A stretch of 64,000 nt of DNA, taken from contig CANUEZ040000061.1 of the NCBI GenBank assembly GCA_948099385.1, forward strand, positions 11,392,001-11,456,000. Reading direction: 5' to 3'. Source of the stretch: Fasciola hepatica (Eukaryota > Platyhelminthes > Trematoda > Plagiorchiida > Fasciolidae). The notes under the pieces were generated by a model, which did not search any database, was not told the origin of the DNA, and worked only from the letters and a program-made list of their open reading frames with translations. This document shows, piece by piece, positions 45,055 to 56,005 of the stretch. Each line of letters begins with the position of its first letter. Position 1 is the stretch's first letter. A program made the position numbers and the translations under genes.

Positions 45055-47988
45055 GTTTACTGCCCGAACGAAGATCAACGCCGCTATTCTCACGCGAGAA
45101 TGAGGCTATCTCAAGAATCGATTCAGTTACAAAATTGAAGAGGAAGGGTGAAAGAGGGCAACCTTGACGAACACCACTTTCCGTGGTGAACCCGGGTGAA
45201 AAATCGTCGTAAGCACAAACTCGGCTTCGGCTGTTTGCATACACGCATTGGGGGAGAAAAATAAACTTCTCTGGTACACCTTTCAGTGAGAGGCAGCGCA
45301 AGACGACTGAGTCGAACGCCCCTTTCAGATCACGAAGCACAGTAATTGTGGGCCTATGGAAAATGTGTCTGTGCTCTAAGGTATACGGAACAGTAAAGAT
45401 GTGGTCGATACAACCACGACCGGGTTTGAAACTGGCTTGATTCTCACGCGTACACATTTCGCGGGCACTGGATTATCGGTGGAGAATAAGACCGGTGAGC
45501 TGTTTGGACGCGATACTTGCCAAGCTAATTCCTCTGTGATTTTCACAAGAAGACCTGTCACCTTTCTTGTAAATCGGTACAATCGCCGATTCACATCATT
45601 CCTCGGGAATCTGCTCGCTATCCCAAATAATACGGAGGAGTTTTGTTTACTCCGAAACCAAAGCCTTGAAAAGATGAAGACAACCCATCCGGCCCAGCGG
45701 CTTCGTATCTTTCCGAGTAACCTATCTCCCGCATAATGTCCATTTCTGATAGAGGAGCGATATCAACTTGCATCGTCTCGTTGGCAGGTATATTTGGAAG
45801 GTCCACCGTTGAAGTGGGCCAACTGAATTGTTCCCTAAAGTCCTCTGCTTAACGATCCAGAGGATGTCCCCGAGAGTGAATCAGTGAGTCGTCGGATTCT
45901 TTAATTAACTCACTTACACCGGGCTTCCGTGGACCGGTACCTCTAATCAAACGGGAAAGGTTACGGGTATTGCCAATGGACGTAGCCTTTTACTATTTCC
46001 TTATATTTTGCAATCCACTACTGCTTACGGTCATTCCTGAGGCTCCTGGTCAGTTGGTGTCCCAGGGATTTGTGCACTTTATTGAATGTGGCATTCGGAG
46101 GGACAGATGTGCGAGCATCCAACAGAACAACCGATGTCGAATATATCCATCGTTTGTGAGACCGACTCGAACCAGAGTCCCGGGTGGCATTCGAAGCGGC
46201 ATACAAGACTTTCTTGACCTGCTGCCAGCGTTCATTTGGGTCCTGAACATCTGGCTGCACCCATAACTGCGTAGACAGCTCCGTCTAGAAATTCTTAATG
46301 GTTATCATCGGAAAGCACGTGCAAGGGAGGCGCGGCGTTTACGTTGGTTCGACCACGGACGAGAGGTAAACAGAAGTGAGCAGGTACCGAGGCGTGGTAT
46401 GAGTCCACAGGCGTAGACCAAAATGAACAACGATCTTCAGTTGACCCAGCAGTGACCAATCACGATATGGTCAATCGGAGTCCAACGTTGTGAAGACGTA
46501 GGAGGACGCCATGTCAGTTTATTCCGCTTCTTATGGCAGAAGTTTGTACTTGCTAGAAACAATTCGTGGTCAGAATACAGCTGAATGAGACGATCCCAGT
46601 TATCGGTAGGACCGGCTGGGATAAAAAATGGGCCTCGGATGTGTCTTTCGGAATCTCCCAAGCGGCCAACTTGGGTGTTAAAATTCCCAGCAAGGACCAC
46701 CACATCCGTTGAACGCACGCTTCGAACCGACTGAGACATCCTGATAGAATGCGTCCTTGATCTTAGAGGAACTGCAGTCAGTCGGCACATACACGGACAC
46801 GACGAGCAAGCAGCGGCTCTTGAGTCTGTTGTTGTTTTTGTTGTTGACACGAACAGAACCGTCCAACCCAACCGCACACAAAACGACTGTTGACTGGGAT
46901 CCAGTCTAGTAGTGCACGCTGAGCCTTCATGCTCAGAGCAGTCCCAACGCCATCCTGACCACGAGCACTAAAAACCGAATCACCTCACACACGAAGAGTG
47001 AAGTGAGAGACTAAGCTTTTATTTGGGGTGCGGAGAGTGTGTACAGAAATGGGGTGTTGTATGCGTGTTTTGGAGACACAGAATACATCTACTTCAAAAG
47101 TGGCAAGAGTTTTAGTGAGAGCAACCTGTAGCCTAATCCGACGTAGTGCGCGGACGTTGAGGGCAGCGAAGTGTAGTGAACATTTAGGCTTAAGAAATGC
47201 ATTTGATTTATACCCAACTCCTGAACTGCTGCTTTCATCAGAGCCGCAATAACCTGTGACGTTTTGCATCAATCTTAAATTGAAAGAGGAAAAAATGGCA
47301 AGGATCTTTACAAGGAAGATACTGGAGGCTTCTGGGCAAATAGTACTTCGCTGCTGTCCACACCACAGGAGTTTTTCTTTGGGAAAGCAAACCGGAGCGT
47401 TTGAATCGAAGGTCTGACCCACAAGACAGTGGTGCATTAACCCATCACGGGAACGTGAATAAAGAACCCGTGAATAAACTTTCTCTGGTCTGTCACTTGA
47501 AACCTGATTACTGCGTGCGTTTTGTCTTGTCTTCGCTGGCACTCTGTTATCGATCCGCTTTTCGGGTTTAGTTCCTTAGCACCATGCACCCAATGGAGCA
47601 ATTAAAACGTGGATGGGGCAGCATTCTTTGAGCTGAAGGCTACTCAACTTAGGCGGTTGATAGCTGCCCTCTGAAGTGCGATGACTTCTCCCGTTGTCGA
47701 GAGAAACCTTAGGTACTCCACTCTTACGTCCTTCTAGTGAATGTTTTTAGACCGGTAAACTGTTTCTCTCCGTGTTTATTCGCAGGATTGTACTCTGCAG
47801 GGGCATAGTGGTTAGAACCAGATTTTGCCCATCAACTGGTTTTGCGACCGCATTTCGTCTGAGCTTAACGCATTGACCTGTCAGGTTTGATTACATTCCC
47901 GGCTTAAGGAAGCCATCCTGCATAGCTTTTTGGGTCATGGAGGAAAGCAAGCCATCACACCACGACAAAGCGAAGTCTTGTCATGATG
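45055..47988 (-). mobile_element. RTE-like family A copy X, 3'-truncated, decayed
   Basis: Minus strand from a 5' end near 47988 (CATCATGACAAG) to 45055, where copy Y's 5' end abuts. It covers the 5' UTR, the endonuclease (47500-46437: LHFAALNVRALRRIRLQVAL, VDVFCVSKTRIQ, a stop after HFTLRV, VVVLAGNFNTQVGRL, PIDHIVIG), the linker (46260-46018) and the RT fingers (45806-45055: EAAGPDGLSS, FKPGRGCIDHIFTV, DLKGAFDSV, GVRQGCPLSPFLFNFV). Its RT part matches the + copy Z at 48718-49702, and its 5' part matches the + copy at 62932-64000. Confidence 0.83.
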
Positions 47989-48061
47989 TCAGAGGTGGAA
48001 GTTCGATCATAGGACTAAAAGTCCATACCACAGTCTGCTCAATGGTAAGGCCGAGTCACGG
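47989..48061. other. short unassigned gap
   Basis: It lies between the 5' end of copy X and the Gypsy-like fragment, with no motif. Confidence 0.3.
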
Positions 48062-48448
48062 GTGAAAGCAGTGAAAAGTCTACCGACAACAAAGGAATCC
48101 GGTACCGTTCCATGTGCGATGCTTCTGGTACAAAGAAGCATCCCGAGCGACGTTGTGGAATACAGTCGGGTGCAGAGACTGTTCGAAGGGAGGAATCAGA
48201 CGTTGCTTCCCGCTGTGGGTGATCATCGGGAGCCCGAAGATGTAAACCTCAGCGAAGTAAAATGCCACTTAAAAAACGGAAGAAACACGAATATTTTATC
48301 GCGACCGTGGAGCACAGGACTTCACAAAATTAAAGGAAATACAGTCCTGAGATACTTGGGAAATCGTTCGTACGAGGTTGAGGTGATAAGATGGTTATAC
48401 GAAGGAATAAAAAACGCGCATTTGGAACGAAAGCGTTTCGAGAAATAA
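48062..48448 (+). pseudogene. Ty3/Gypsy-type integrase C-terminal fragment
   Basis: A 128-codon open frame. Residues 23-53 read LVQRSIPSDVVEYSRVQRLF then EGRNQTLLPA, matching the QR-P---G-SP-QRL-GRR-RTLLP block after the integrase core in one group of Gypsy elements. Later comes KIKGNTVLRYLGNRSYEVEV, like the GPRSYEV block before the pol end. The basic spacer between them fits the usual region. No catalytic residues are included, so this is only the tail of a pol gene. The identification rests on two motifs in the right order. Confidence 0.55.
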
Positions 48449-48717
48449 AGAAAGTGCACAGAATGCTAGGAGAACGAGAAGCGTTCGCCTTTATCAAAGA
48501 AAGGAGAGTGTGTGGGTAATGGCCAACACGAATAAAGAAGCCCCGGGTTCAGTGGACAGACAGCTCGATTTCGCCCGTTCAGACTCGAAGGCAAGGTCGA
48601 ACTCCACAAAACGGATCAATAATTTGACACGTCATCACTTGTCCAAAATCGGAGACAAGATTGAGACCAGCAAAGCGGAGTAATGGTCCCATAGCGACCG
48701 TAAGCAGCAATGAAAAA
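48449..48717. other. unassigned sequence before copy Z
   Basis: Nothing recognised. Confidence 0.3.
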
Positions 48718-50580
48718 AGCCAACTGACTAAGCCTGAGAAATGACCGTGAGCAGTAGTGGATTGCAAAATATAAGGAAATAGAAAAAGGCTACGTCCATT
48801 GGCAATACCTGTAACCTTTTCCGTTTGATTGGAGGTACCGGTCCACGGAAGCCCGGTGTAAGTGAGTTAATTAAAGAATCCGACGACTCACTGATTCACT
48901 CTCGGGGACATCCTCTGGATCGTTAAGCAGAGGACTTTAGGGAACAATTCAGTTGGCCCACTTCAACGGTGGACCTTCCAAATATACCTGCCAACGAGAC
49001 GATGCAAGTTGATATCGCTCCTCTATCAGAAATGGACATTATGCGGGAGATAGGTTACTCGGAAAGATACGAAGCCGCTGGGCCGGATGGGTTGTCTTCA
49101 TCTTTTCAAGGCTTTGGTTTCGGAGTAAACAAAACTCCTCCGTATTATTTGGGATAGCGAGCAGATTCCCGAGGAATGATGTGAATCGGCGATTGTACCG
49201 ATTTACAAGAAAGGTGACAGGTCTTCTTGTGAAAATCACAGAGGAATTAGCTTGGCAAGTATCGCGTCCAAACAGCTCACCGGTCTTATTCTCCACCGAT
49301 AATCCAGTGCCCGCGAAATGTGTACGCGTGAGAATCAAGCCAGTTTCAAACCCGGTCGTGGTTGTATCGACCACATCTTTACTGTTCCGTATACCTTAGA
49401 GCACAGACACATTTTCCATAGGCCCACAATTACTGTGCTTCGTGATCTGAAAGGGGCGTTCGACTCAGTCGTCTTGCGCTGCCTCTCACTGAAAGGTGTA
49501 CCAGAGAAGTTTATTTTTCTCCCCCAATGCGTGTATGCAAACAGCCGAAGCCGAGTTTGTGCTTACGACGATTTTTCACCCGGGTTCACCACGGAAAGTG
49601 GTGTTCGTCAAGGTTGCCCTCTTTCACCCTTCCTCTTCAATTTTGTAATTGAATCGATTCTCGCGTGAGAATAGCGGCGTTGATCGTCGTTCAGGCAGTA
49701 AACTGTGTGACTTGGAATACGCGGACGATATTGTTCTTCTAAGCAAAAATCCAGGTAAGTTGCAAGCTCTCTTAGATAGCATAAACAACAGTGTAGGAAT
49801 GTTTTGGATGCGTTTTGCACCTTCAAAGTGTAAAATGCTGCTACAGGACTGGGTGGGCTCAACACCAAACCTCTTCTTGGCAGGGGAAATTCTAGCTGAA
49901 GTGGATAGATTTTGTTACTTGGGCAGTTACATCTCACCAGGTGGACAGATATCGGATGAAGTGTCATCGCGTATACAAAGGGCGCGTTTGGCTTCTGCCA
50001 ACCTCCGTCGTTTGTGGCGTCGGCGTGAAATCCGATTGTCTGTTAAGGGTCGGGTGTACAATGCGGCGGTTAGGTCCGTTTTTTTATACGGTTCAGAAAC
50101 ATGACCATTAAGAGTAGAAGATACACGAAGACTGTCGGTGTTCGGGCATCGATGTCTCCGTAGCATTGCCCGAGTATGGTGGGAACACCGTATCAGCAAT
50201 GCTGAGATTCGGCGTAAGGTGTTGGGAACCAGAGGTCAGTCTCTGGATCAAGTACTGAATCTAAACAGGTTAAGGTGGTTAGGACATGTGTTACGCATGC
50301 CCACGGATAGACTTCCTTGGCGTACGCTGTTCTCTGAGGCAGATGGTGATTGGAAGGTAGGTCGAGGTGGTCAGTCCATGACATGGAAAAACGGTATGAA
50401 AACCTTGACCAGTGGACTTGGTCACGTACGACGTGTTAGATTTCCATGTTAGGGTCCACGTGATCTGTCTACTAAATGGTTGGATACATTAGGTGATATG
50501 GCTAGGTGTCGCGGTCAGTGGCGTAGTTGCATTCGGACTGGTTTTTGTACTCCAAATGTCCGCTCATTACCTTGATATTT
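48718..50580 (+). mobile_element. RTE-like family A copy Z, decayed
   Basis: The plus-strand RT starts in the linker. The section 48718-49702 is an almost exact reverse complement of 46055-45055 (copy X), with the same stops and frame changes; Z lacks about 14 nt that X has near 45101-45114. The palm follows: LCDLEYADDIVLLSKN (from about 49700), FAPSKCKMLLQDW, WRRREIRLSVKGRVYNAAVR, a stop at 50102, FGHRCLRSIARVWW, LRWLGHVLRMPTDRLPW, then WLDTLGDMARCRGQWRSC. The YADD box is intact but the frame is not. Confidence 0.83.
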
Positions 50581-50729
50581 TTGGAGCTTTTTCCTCTGGT
50601 GCTTCTCTCGTTTTTGCCGTTTACTGGACGACGTCGGAAAGTAGCAACCAAAACCAGAGCACAGAAGTGCCAGCTTAATGGTTGTAGAAACTGAACTGAA
50701 ACTGAGATTATGGCGAGATGCGTCAAAAA

Positions 50730-50870
50730 GCCTGAGTACAAACCTTGAAGACTCACGCCGGTGCATGACTAAGATCAATCGTTCTGATTCCACACAGAGT
50801 GACAACACGATCGCCATTGTTCACGGTTCACTACCGCATCCTTCTGTGTCTCTAGCCAGCTGGTTGAGGG
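50730..50870 (-). mobile_element. RTE-like family A C-terminal scrap, minus strand
   Basis: Aligns by eye with 41565-41650, the end of the protein of copy Y (AACACGATCGCCA block). A short CAGTTCAGTTCAGTCC run at about 50873-50890 may be the tail of a minus-strand CR1-like insertion. Confidence 0.6.
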
Positions 50871-51039
50871 TCAGTTCAGTTCAGTCCAGACAGCCACTAA
50901 CCATGCACTGGTTGCTGCGGCTTTGGTTGCTATCTCCTAGCAACAGCCTCAGTCGGAGACAATCAGAAAGGTCGGGAATATTGACGGAACAATAATGAGA
51001 AATTCAAATATTAGTATCAAGTTAACAAAGAAAGTTTGT

Positions 51040-51640
51040 GAATACAAGAGCGCCACTGATCACGACAGCTAGCCATATCCTCTAACGTAAATAACCGTTG
51101 AGTTGGAGGACCTCTTGAACCTTAACCAAGAAGTCTAACACGCCCTACATGACCAAGTACATGGATCAAATTTCTCATGCCTTTCTTCCATATAATAGGC
51201 GCACCACCCTTACTCATATTCTGAGTCATCCGCCTCGATGAACATTGTCAGGGAAAATGCGCAACACGTCCCAATTAATTTAGCCTGGTGACGTTTAGTG
51301 TTTCATCCAATGATTTGGTCCGTGAACCTAAGACTTTCCGCCGAACCTCAGCATTGCTCATAGGGTTTTCCCACCAGCTTCGAGCAATGCTACGAAGACA
51401 TCGGTGTCCAAATACCGACGATCTTCGTATGTCTTCCACCCGTAGTCGTCATGTCTCCGAACCATCTCGCGATGGTGAAAGAATATTTATTGAACCGGTA
51501 CCCAGTACTTGATTTCTGACCTCAACATTGCTTACCCGGTTACTCCATCCAATCTCAGCGGTACTACGCAAACATCAGTGGTCGAAAATCTCAAGGCGAC
51601 GAACATCTTCCACAAGCAGACTCCATCATCGGGTTCGCAG
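51040..51640 (-). mobile_element. RTE-like family A C-terminal fragment, minus strand
   Basis: The minus strand encodes EDIRRSSVFGHRCLRSIARS type sequence and MSNAEVRRKVLGSRTKSL, then a decayed WLGHVLR region, and ends near 51050 with a match to the GDMARCRGQW end of copy Z. No palm is present. Confidence 0.68.
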
Positions 51641-53463
51641 ACTTCATGGAGGGAATTTGAAAAGGCATTATTACAGCAAACGGGAATAAGTGAAACTAAC
51701 GCCCAATCCCTCCAACCACCGCACACCTAAACAAGGCACATGCTCGCAGTAATACACGCACACGCACACGCAGATTAAATCATCCGTTGGCTTTTGACGA
51801 CTACCTCAGAACCATTTGATTGAAAATTTGCCTTGCATAAGGGTACCATCCGTAACCGAAACTTCGACTAATTAAAATTTCTACCGACAACGCTGTTTTT
51901 GACAATAAAATATTTTTGCAACCACAACTCATGGCGCATCGATTCTTCGATACACTCCGAACCTCGTTCGGTCCTGATATACTCAAAAGAACAAAGGCAC
52001 TAAAATATGCGCATTAAGGAATCGAATAAAAAGAAAACAATATCAGAACGAACTCTGGAACACAATGAAATGAAACATCGGTATACAAACTTTAGAAACT
52101 TACTCAAACACCGAACGCCAAAGACGGTTCAACAGACCCGAGTAAAAGAAGGTTCTCTATGGCCTTGAGGACCTGATGGTGCCATTGTTGACGTTCTTTA
52201 GCATCTTTGTCGAGCATTGCAATCAGATGAGATGCTAACGAGTTAGCATCTAATCCGTTCAGCGTTGGTACTAATTAAAAGTGTAAGATTGGGGCTTACG
52301 TGGTTGGATGCTTTAAGTTGATGATCTGATGAATGCTTTTAGAAGAAACTCGGCTGGCCGGTCGCAGCCGTTCAGCTCACCATCTGATATGATACGGGGA
52401 AACACCGAGGATACTGGAACTTTAGTTGCTTTTGTCCCCGTTTATGGTGCAGTGGTTTACACGTTTTCTTTTTTACCGAAATAGCTTATCCAGTGATTAG
52501 CTTCATGATGAGGAGTGGTACTCCTTGTTTTAGATGTTTCTTTTTTGCAAGAATACAAGTTCATCGAGGTTAGCCGCCTTTCTGCTCTTCAATGCCTTAT
52601 CTAAACTGTGTGGCCTTTCAAATCGGAGGTTCATTAAGTGCTTCTCAAATGGTCTCGCAGGACGATGATGAAATTCACATCAGCGGGCCCAATAAAATTT
52701 CCCAACGGTCACCAGTCCGTCTCTTCAATATGTAGATTTGTTGCTCACTGTTGCATTCGGTCTCTTTCCTCTTATTCTTGATTCCCCCTCTTACTTTGTT
52801 TTCGGTTCTTTTTCACTCTTGCACCCCTTGACTCGAATGTGCGGCGAAATAGGAAACGAAACCAAAGCACAGAAACGCGAGGTTATTCGTTGAATGCACC
52901 AAACTGAAACCAACTTGTGTTCTTCGTGTGGCTTATTAAATAGGGTAAAGTTTGTTCTACTCGGTGTCAGTGATTTGCGTACTACGTGGAGATACAACAA
53001 GGGGTGAGCACTAAGCATATGGAAAAAATCAGTCTGGAACTAATATACTAAATCAGAAACTTCTGAGACCAGGGATGTGATACAAATACGATATACTAGA
53101 ACTTTAGCAAAAAAAAATTATGCAAATAAAATAACGACTTGTTTGTATCAGTTGTCAAGTACGAATTTTTCATTTGTATTTGTCTATTTGATGCAACACG
53201 ACTCGTTAGAATCAATCTTCATACGCAGGATGCATCGATGAAGTGGGCAGACTACATAGACACGAAGGTTCACTGCGTTACCATAGAGAATCGACACACA
53301 TGACCCTGAAGCTGCCAGTAGAAAACTCCATGGGACGTTAATGGATCAGGTTCGGATGCGAACCGGGAGGTAAAGCGGTTTTTTTCAACACAGAACAAAA
53401 CACATGTATGGAACGGAAGCCTGCCTTCTGGCAATCAATCGAAACAGGATGAATTCGGCTAAC
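51641..53463. other. intron sequence, AT-rich, nothing recognised
   Basis: A short CA/CG run at about 51745-51772 is the only simple repeat. The open frames are short and lack motifs. Confidence 0.35.
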
Positions 53464-53604
53464 CTTCAAAACAAAAGATCTGATCAGTTCCAACTCTTTC
53501 GGATCGGCGTCTGCGAAGAGCTCCGTGAGTGTCAACAGGGACTGTTCGTGGACTACCTCCGACAAGCTGACTGACGTCTTACTCGGAGGATCTACCATAG
53601 AAGT
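53464..53604 (-). CDS. candidate exon of an unidentified, possibly glomulin-like gene
   Basis: The minus strand has an acceptor TTTTTTTTGACTTCCAG before 53604 and a possible donor AAG|GTTAGC after 53464, with 141 nt (47 codons) open between them. The product includes SLSEVVHEQSLLTLTEL followed by FADADPKELELIRSFVLK. Glomulin has an L--L--L---NPKEL-LGLLELI segment, and the exon candidate at 53964-54192 has the GW-L motif expected before it, in the right order. These are weak matches. The phases of the two exons do not join directly, so a small exon would be missing between them or the locus is a pseudogene. Confidence 0.35.
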
Positions 53605-53963
53605 CTGGAAGTCAAAAAAAATCAATTAGGTGAAAATCTCAGAACTTTGTTTACACACAGCTTGGTTTTATTTGACGTTTTCACCGTTCTGGTAAATGTA
53701 TTAATATATAACATTTCACGCGTGCCTGATTTCAGGCTGTGCCAAACGAAGCAAAGTACAACCAAGGAGGAATAAGTATATGAAGTCATAGTGCGGGGGG
53801 AGGTGAAAAAGCAAAGTTATTTTTTTTTGTTTTTTTTTGTGTGCATATTCTGCGTATCTTTTGTTCATGTTTGGTGATTTCAACAGAAAAAAGTGCACCT
53901 CCGCCACTGATTTCGGTTTCGGGCCATGTCCAAGGCGCTCCTCGTCACCTTTACTGTTCTAAC

Positions 53964-54192
53964 CTGGCAAACGTTGCTTCCTATTCTTGTCTATTTTGGA
54001 TGATGGTTTGTTACTTCCGTTCAGTTCGGTATACCGGCTCTTGAACGATTCAAACTGACCAACTACCGTGCCGGAGTTATAGCCAAAGTTTGCTGATAGT
54101 AGGGTCGTGCGTATGATGAGGTCCCATCCCACATTTGACAGCCGATCCTCATGAAGCGAACAAAAGTCCAAGTCGAATAACACGGTGTACAT
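53964..54192 (-). CDS. candidate exon of an unidentified, possibly glomulin-like gene (upstream)
   Basis: The minus strand reads GGTTCCAGTAG at a possible acceptor before 54192 and CCAG|GTTAGA at the donor after 53964. It encodes 76 codons starting MYTVLFDLDFCSLHEDRLSN and containing VGWDLIIRTTLLSANFGYNS, then FESFKSRYTELNGS. The composition and codon use look protein-like, and the segment lies in no recognised mobile element. The GWDLI motif resembles GWNLV of glomulin. The exon ends in phase 1. Alternatively it is a chance open frame. Confidence 0.35.
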
Positions 54193-54261
54193 CTACTGGA
54201 ACCGATTAACAATAAACAGATGTGCTAAAGGTATCATCATCAAGGTAGACTATTCTGCGTT

Positions 54262-54545
54262 CGTAGTTCGTGGTGGTCGAGTGGTTTATAGCGTCTGATT
54301 ACCACCTCGGAGGTCCGAGATTCGGATACCCGCCATCACCGGTTAATTTGGTGGTACGCAGTAATCCACTGTCGCCCGGATCATTACCACACCTGACCTT
54401 TTGGGACCTTATGTGGTTCTCCGTCACTCCAAGTCTCAGGGTCTGGTTGCCGGTTATCTTTAATGGTGCAGATGGCCTTCGTGGCTATGGGGTATATGTC
54501 CTTTCCATTACATTCGTGCCCAAGCACGTGGTAAAAAACTTTTGT
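54262..54545 (+). repeat. tRNA-derived SINE-like repeat, copy 2
   Basis: The head resembles a tRNA gene: GTGGTCGAGTGGTT at 54272-54285 (A-box-like) and GAGATTCGGATACCCGCC at 54316-54333 (B-box-like). The body runs through GCAGTAATCCACTGTCGCCC, TTATGTGGTTCTCC, TCTCAGGGTCTGGTTGCCGG and TATGGGGTATATG. The body recurs at 40213 (-), 54660 (-), 54940 (+), 55908 (+, head only) and 58226 (+). Confidence 0.75.
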
Positions 54546-54659
54546 TGCATCTATGGCTACGAACAGAACTGTACTGACGGTAGCTTTCTGCGATGCGATC
54601 AGTTCTTTTGATTTTTATTACATGCTTGAGCATGATTACAGTGAAGGAAGTATATCTTA

Positions 54660-54880
54660 TAACCAGAAAGGTCTACTGCTCTGTGAGGGATAACCGGCGA
54701 CCAGACCTCGAGACTTGGAGTGGAGAACCATTTAAGGTCCCAATAGGTTAGGGCCAGTACCGATCCGGATTGCTGTCTGCCACCAGTATAATTACGAAGA
54801 CACGTATAGTTGGGTGGTTATGTCGTTGTGCTTCGCCTGCTACGGTGTGATTCCTATTTTTTGAGAAGTACTCGATGGTG
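54660..54880 (-). repeat. SINE-like repeat, copy 3 (minus)
   Basis: The reverse complement of the body of copy 2. Its head shares GTGCTTCGCCTGCTACGGTG (+ strand wording, about 54828-54848) with copy 1 at 40213-40470. Confidence 0.7.
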
Positions 54881-54939
54881 TGCACGAAACTGCGGTGTGT
54901 TGTTCCTTTTTCCACGAACAAAATCTGGTGTTAGCGTCA

Positions 54940-55165
54940 GTCTCGTCCATAGGTTCGGAACCCCCTACTGCCGGTCACTTAAATGGTAGGCAGTAATTCA
55001 CTGTCACCCGGCATGTTACTACATCTGACCTATTTGGATCTTGTGTGGTTCTCGTTAATTCCGAGTCTCGGGGTCACGGTTGCCGGTTATTGTGCAGTAG
55101 GCCCTCGGGGTTATGGAGTGTTCCCCTTCCACTGTACTCTTGTGTAGGCATGTTATAGAAAGCCA
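54940..55165 (+). repeat. SINE-like repeat, copy 4
   Basis: GGTTCGGAACCCCCTACTG (degraded B-box) is followed by a body matching copy 2, including GCAGTAATTCACTGTCACCC and GGGTTATGGAGTG. Confidence 0.7.
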
Positions 55166-55264
55166 CTGCTTGTATGACTGCTGCGTGGTAAATTACCGTT
55201 TAGTCTGTACATAAGGCATATCAAATAATGGCCAATGTGGACTGACTTGTTTTATTCGTTTTAA

Positions 55265-55528
55265 ATGGACTTCATCTACTGTGTATGCTGCTGCGTGGTG
55301 TGGGAGCATAACCGTATCGTAGCCAGAGATTTTACTCTTAGTCCTGAACAAGCACGCGAACAAAAATATGGATGGACGTTAACACTGGCTTTTGATAAAC
55401 CACCAAGTAGACTCAAGTGTTTTCGGTGCTGCCAGTGCGAAACTCGCCGTCGGCTAGGTTTCCTCCGATTCAGTTTGCAATGGACCGCATCATTTTCTTC
55501 GAAGTATTGCAGATCACTTGTATGGTAA
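55265..55528 (+). other. unassigned open frame near MASTL exon 5
   Basis: Eighty-seven codons, Cys- and Arg-rich, with no known motif. It lies in the MASTL intron on the same strand but has no convincing splice sites at both ends. It may be coincidental. Confidence 0.15.
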
Positions 55529-55697
55529 ATAAAAAATGATTGATATCGTACATCTGATATATGTGTCGTTTTTTACAAAACCAACCTTGATATAGTAACC
55601 AAGCGCGCGTATTGTTAAACGGCTGCAACGAATGTCCTTTTTCGTATTTTCTTCCTAAGGTTTATTTCATTCTCAGTTTCGATGTTCTTTTGTTTAG

Positions 55698-55804
55698 CCA
55701 TCCAGCCAAGTGATGTCCTGCACACGCCGTCCATCACATCCCAGCCGCTGGAATATTACCGTACTCCCGGTCAGCTGATTTCCCTCACGACCGAACTCTC
55801 ATTT
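55698..55804 (+). CDS. MASTL: MASTL/Greatwall exon 5 (start of the inserted linker)
   Basis: The 107-nt exon lies between a TTTTGTTTAG acceptor and a GTAAGT donor at 55805, entering in phase 1 and leaving in phase 0. It encodes SDVLHTPSITSQPLEYYRTP followed by GQLISLTTELSF. In MASTL of animals the DFG segment is followed by a similar block with a TPS motif, then an S/YRTPGQ motif, at the start of the long non-conserved insert that splits this kinase. That insert is the hallmark of Greatwall. The C-lobe (the GTPDYLAPE region) was not found in the remaining 8.2 kb and probably lies to the right. Confidence 0.88.
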
Positions 55805-55907
55805 GTAAGTTACTGCTCAGTTAAATGTTTTGCAATGTGAATTGTCACTTATCTGCTCGCGAGATTTGTGGCGTTACTATGTACCATTGGAATGCTAATT
55901 GACCGAT

Positions 55908-56005
55908 GTTGATAGAGTGATTTAGTGCGTTTGATTATCACCCCGAAGATCGGAGGTTCGGATCCCCGCTATCACCGGTTCCTTTGGTAGTAGACAGTAA
56001 TCCAC
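55908..56005 (+). repeat. SINE-like repeat, copy 5 (tRNA-like head only)
   Basis: The head is GATAGAGTGATTTAGTGCG then GGAGGTTCGGATCCCCGCT (B-box close to the GGTTCGANTCC consensus), followed by TAGACAGTAATCCACTGTCG. It stops where RTE-B copy 2 begins. Confidence 0.72.

Larger units (their letters stand above)
39739..55697 (+). other. 15,959-nt MASTL intron filled with mobile DNA
   Basis: The donor AC|GTAAGT at 39739 and acceptor TTTTGTTTAG|CC ending at 55697 join in phase 1 without a stop. The protein then reads from STVMWDR into PIQPSDVLHTPS. Inside lie SINE copies, RTE-like elements in both orientations, a Ty3/Gypsy scrap and possible antisense exons. The stretches 39739-40212 and 40451-40789 hold nothing I recognise. 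Confidence 0.85.
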
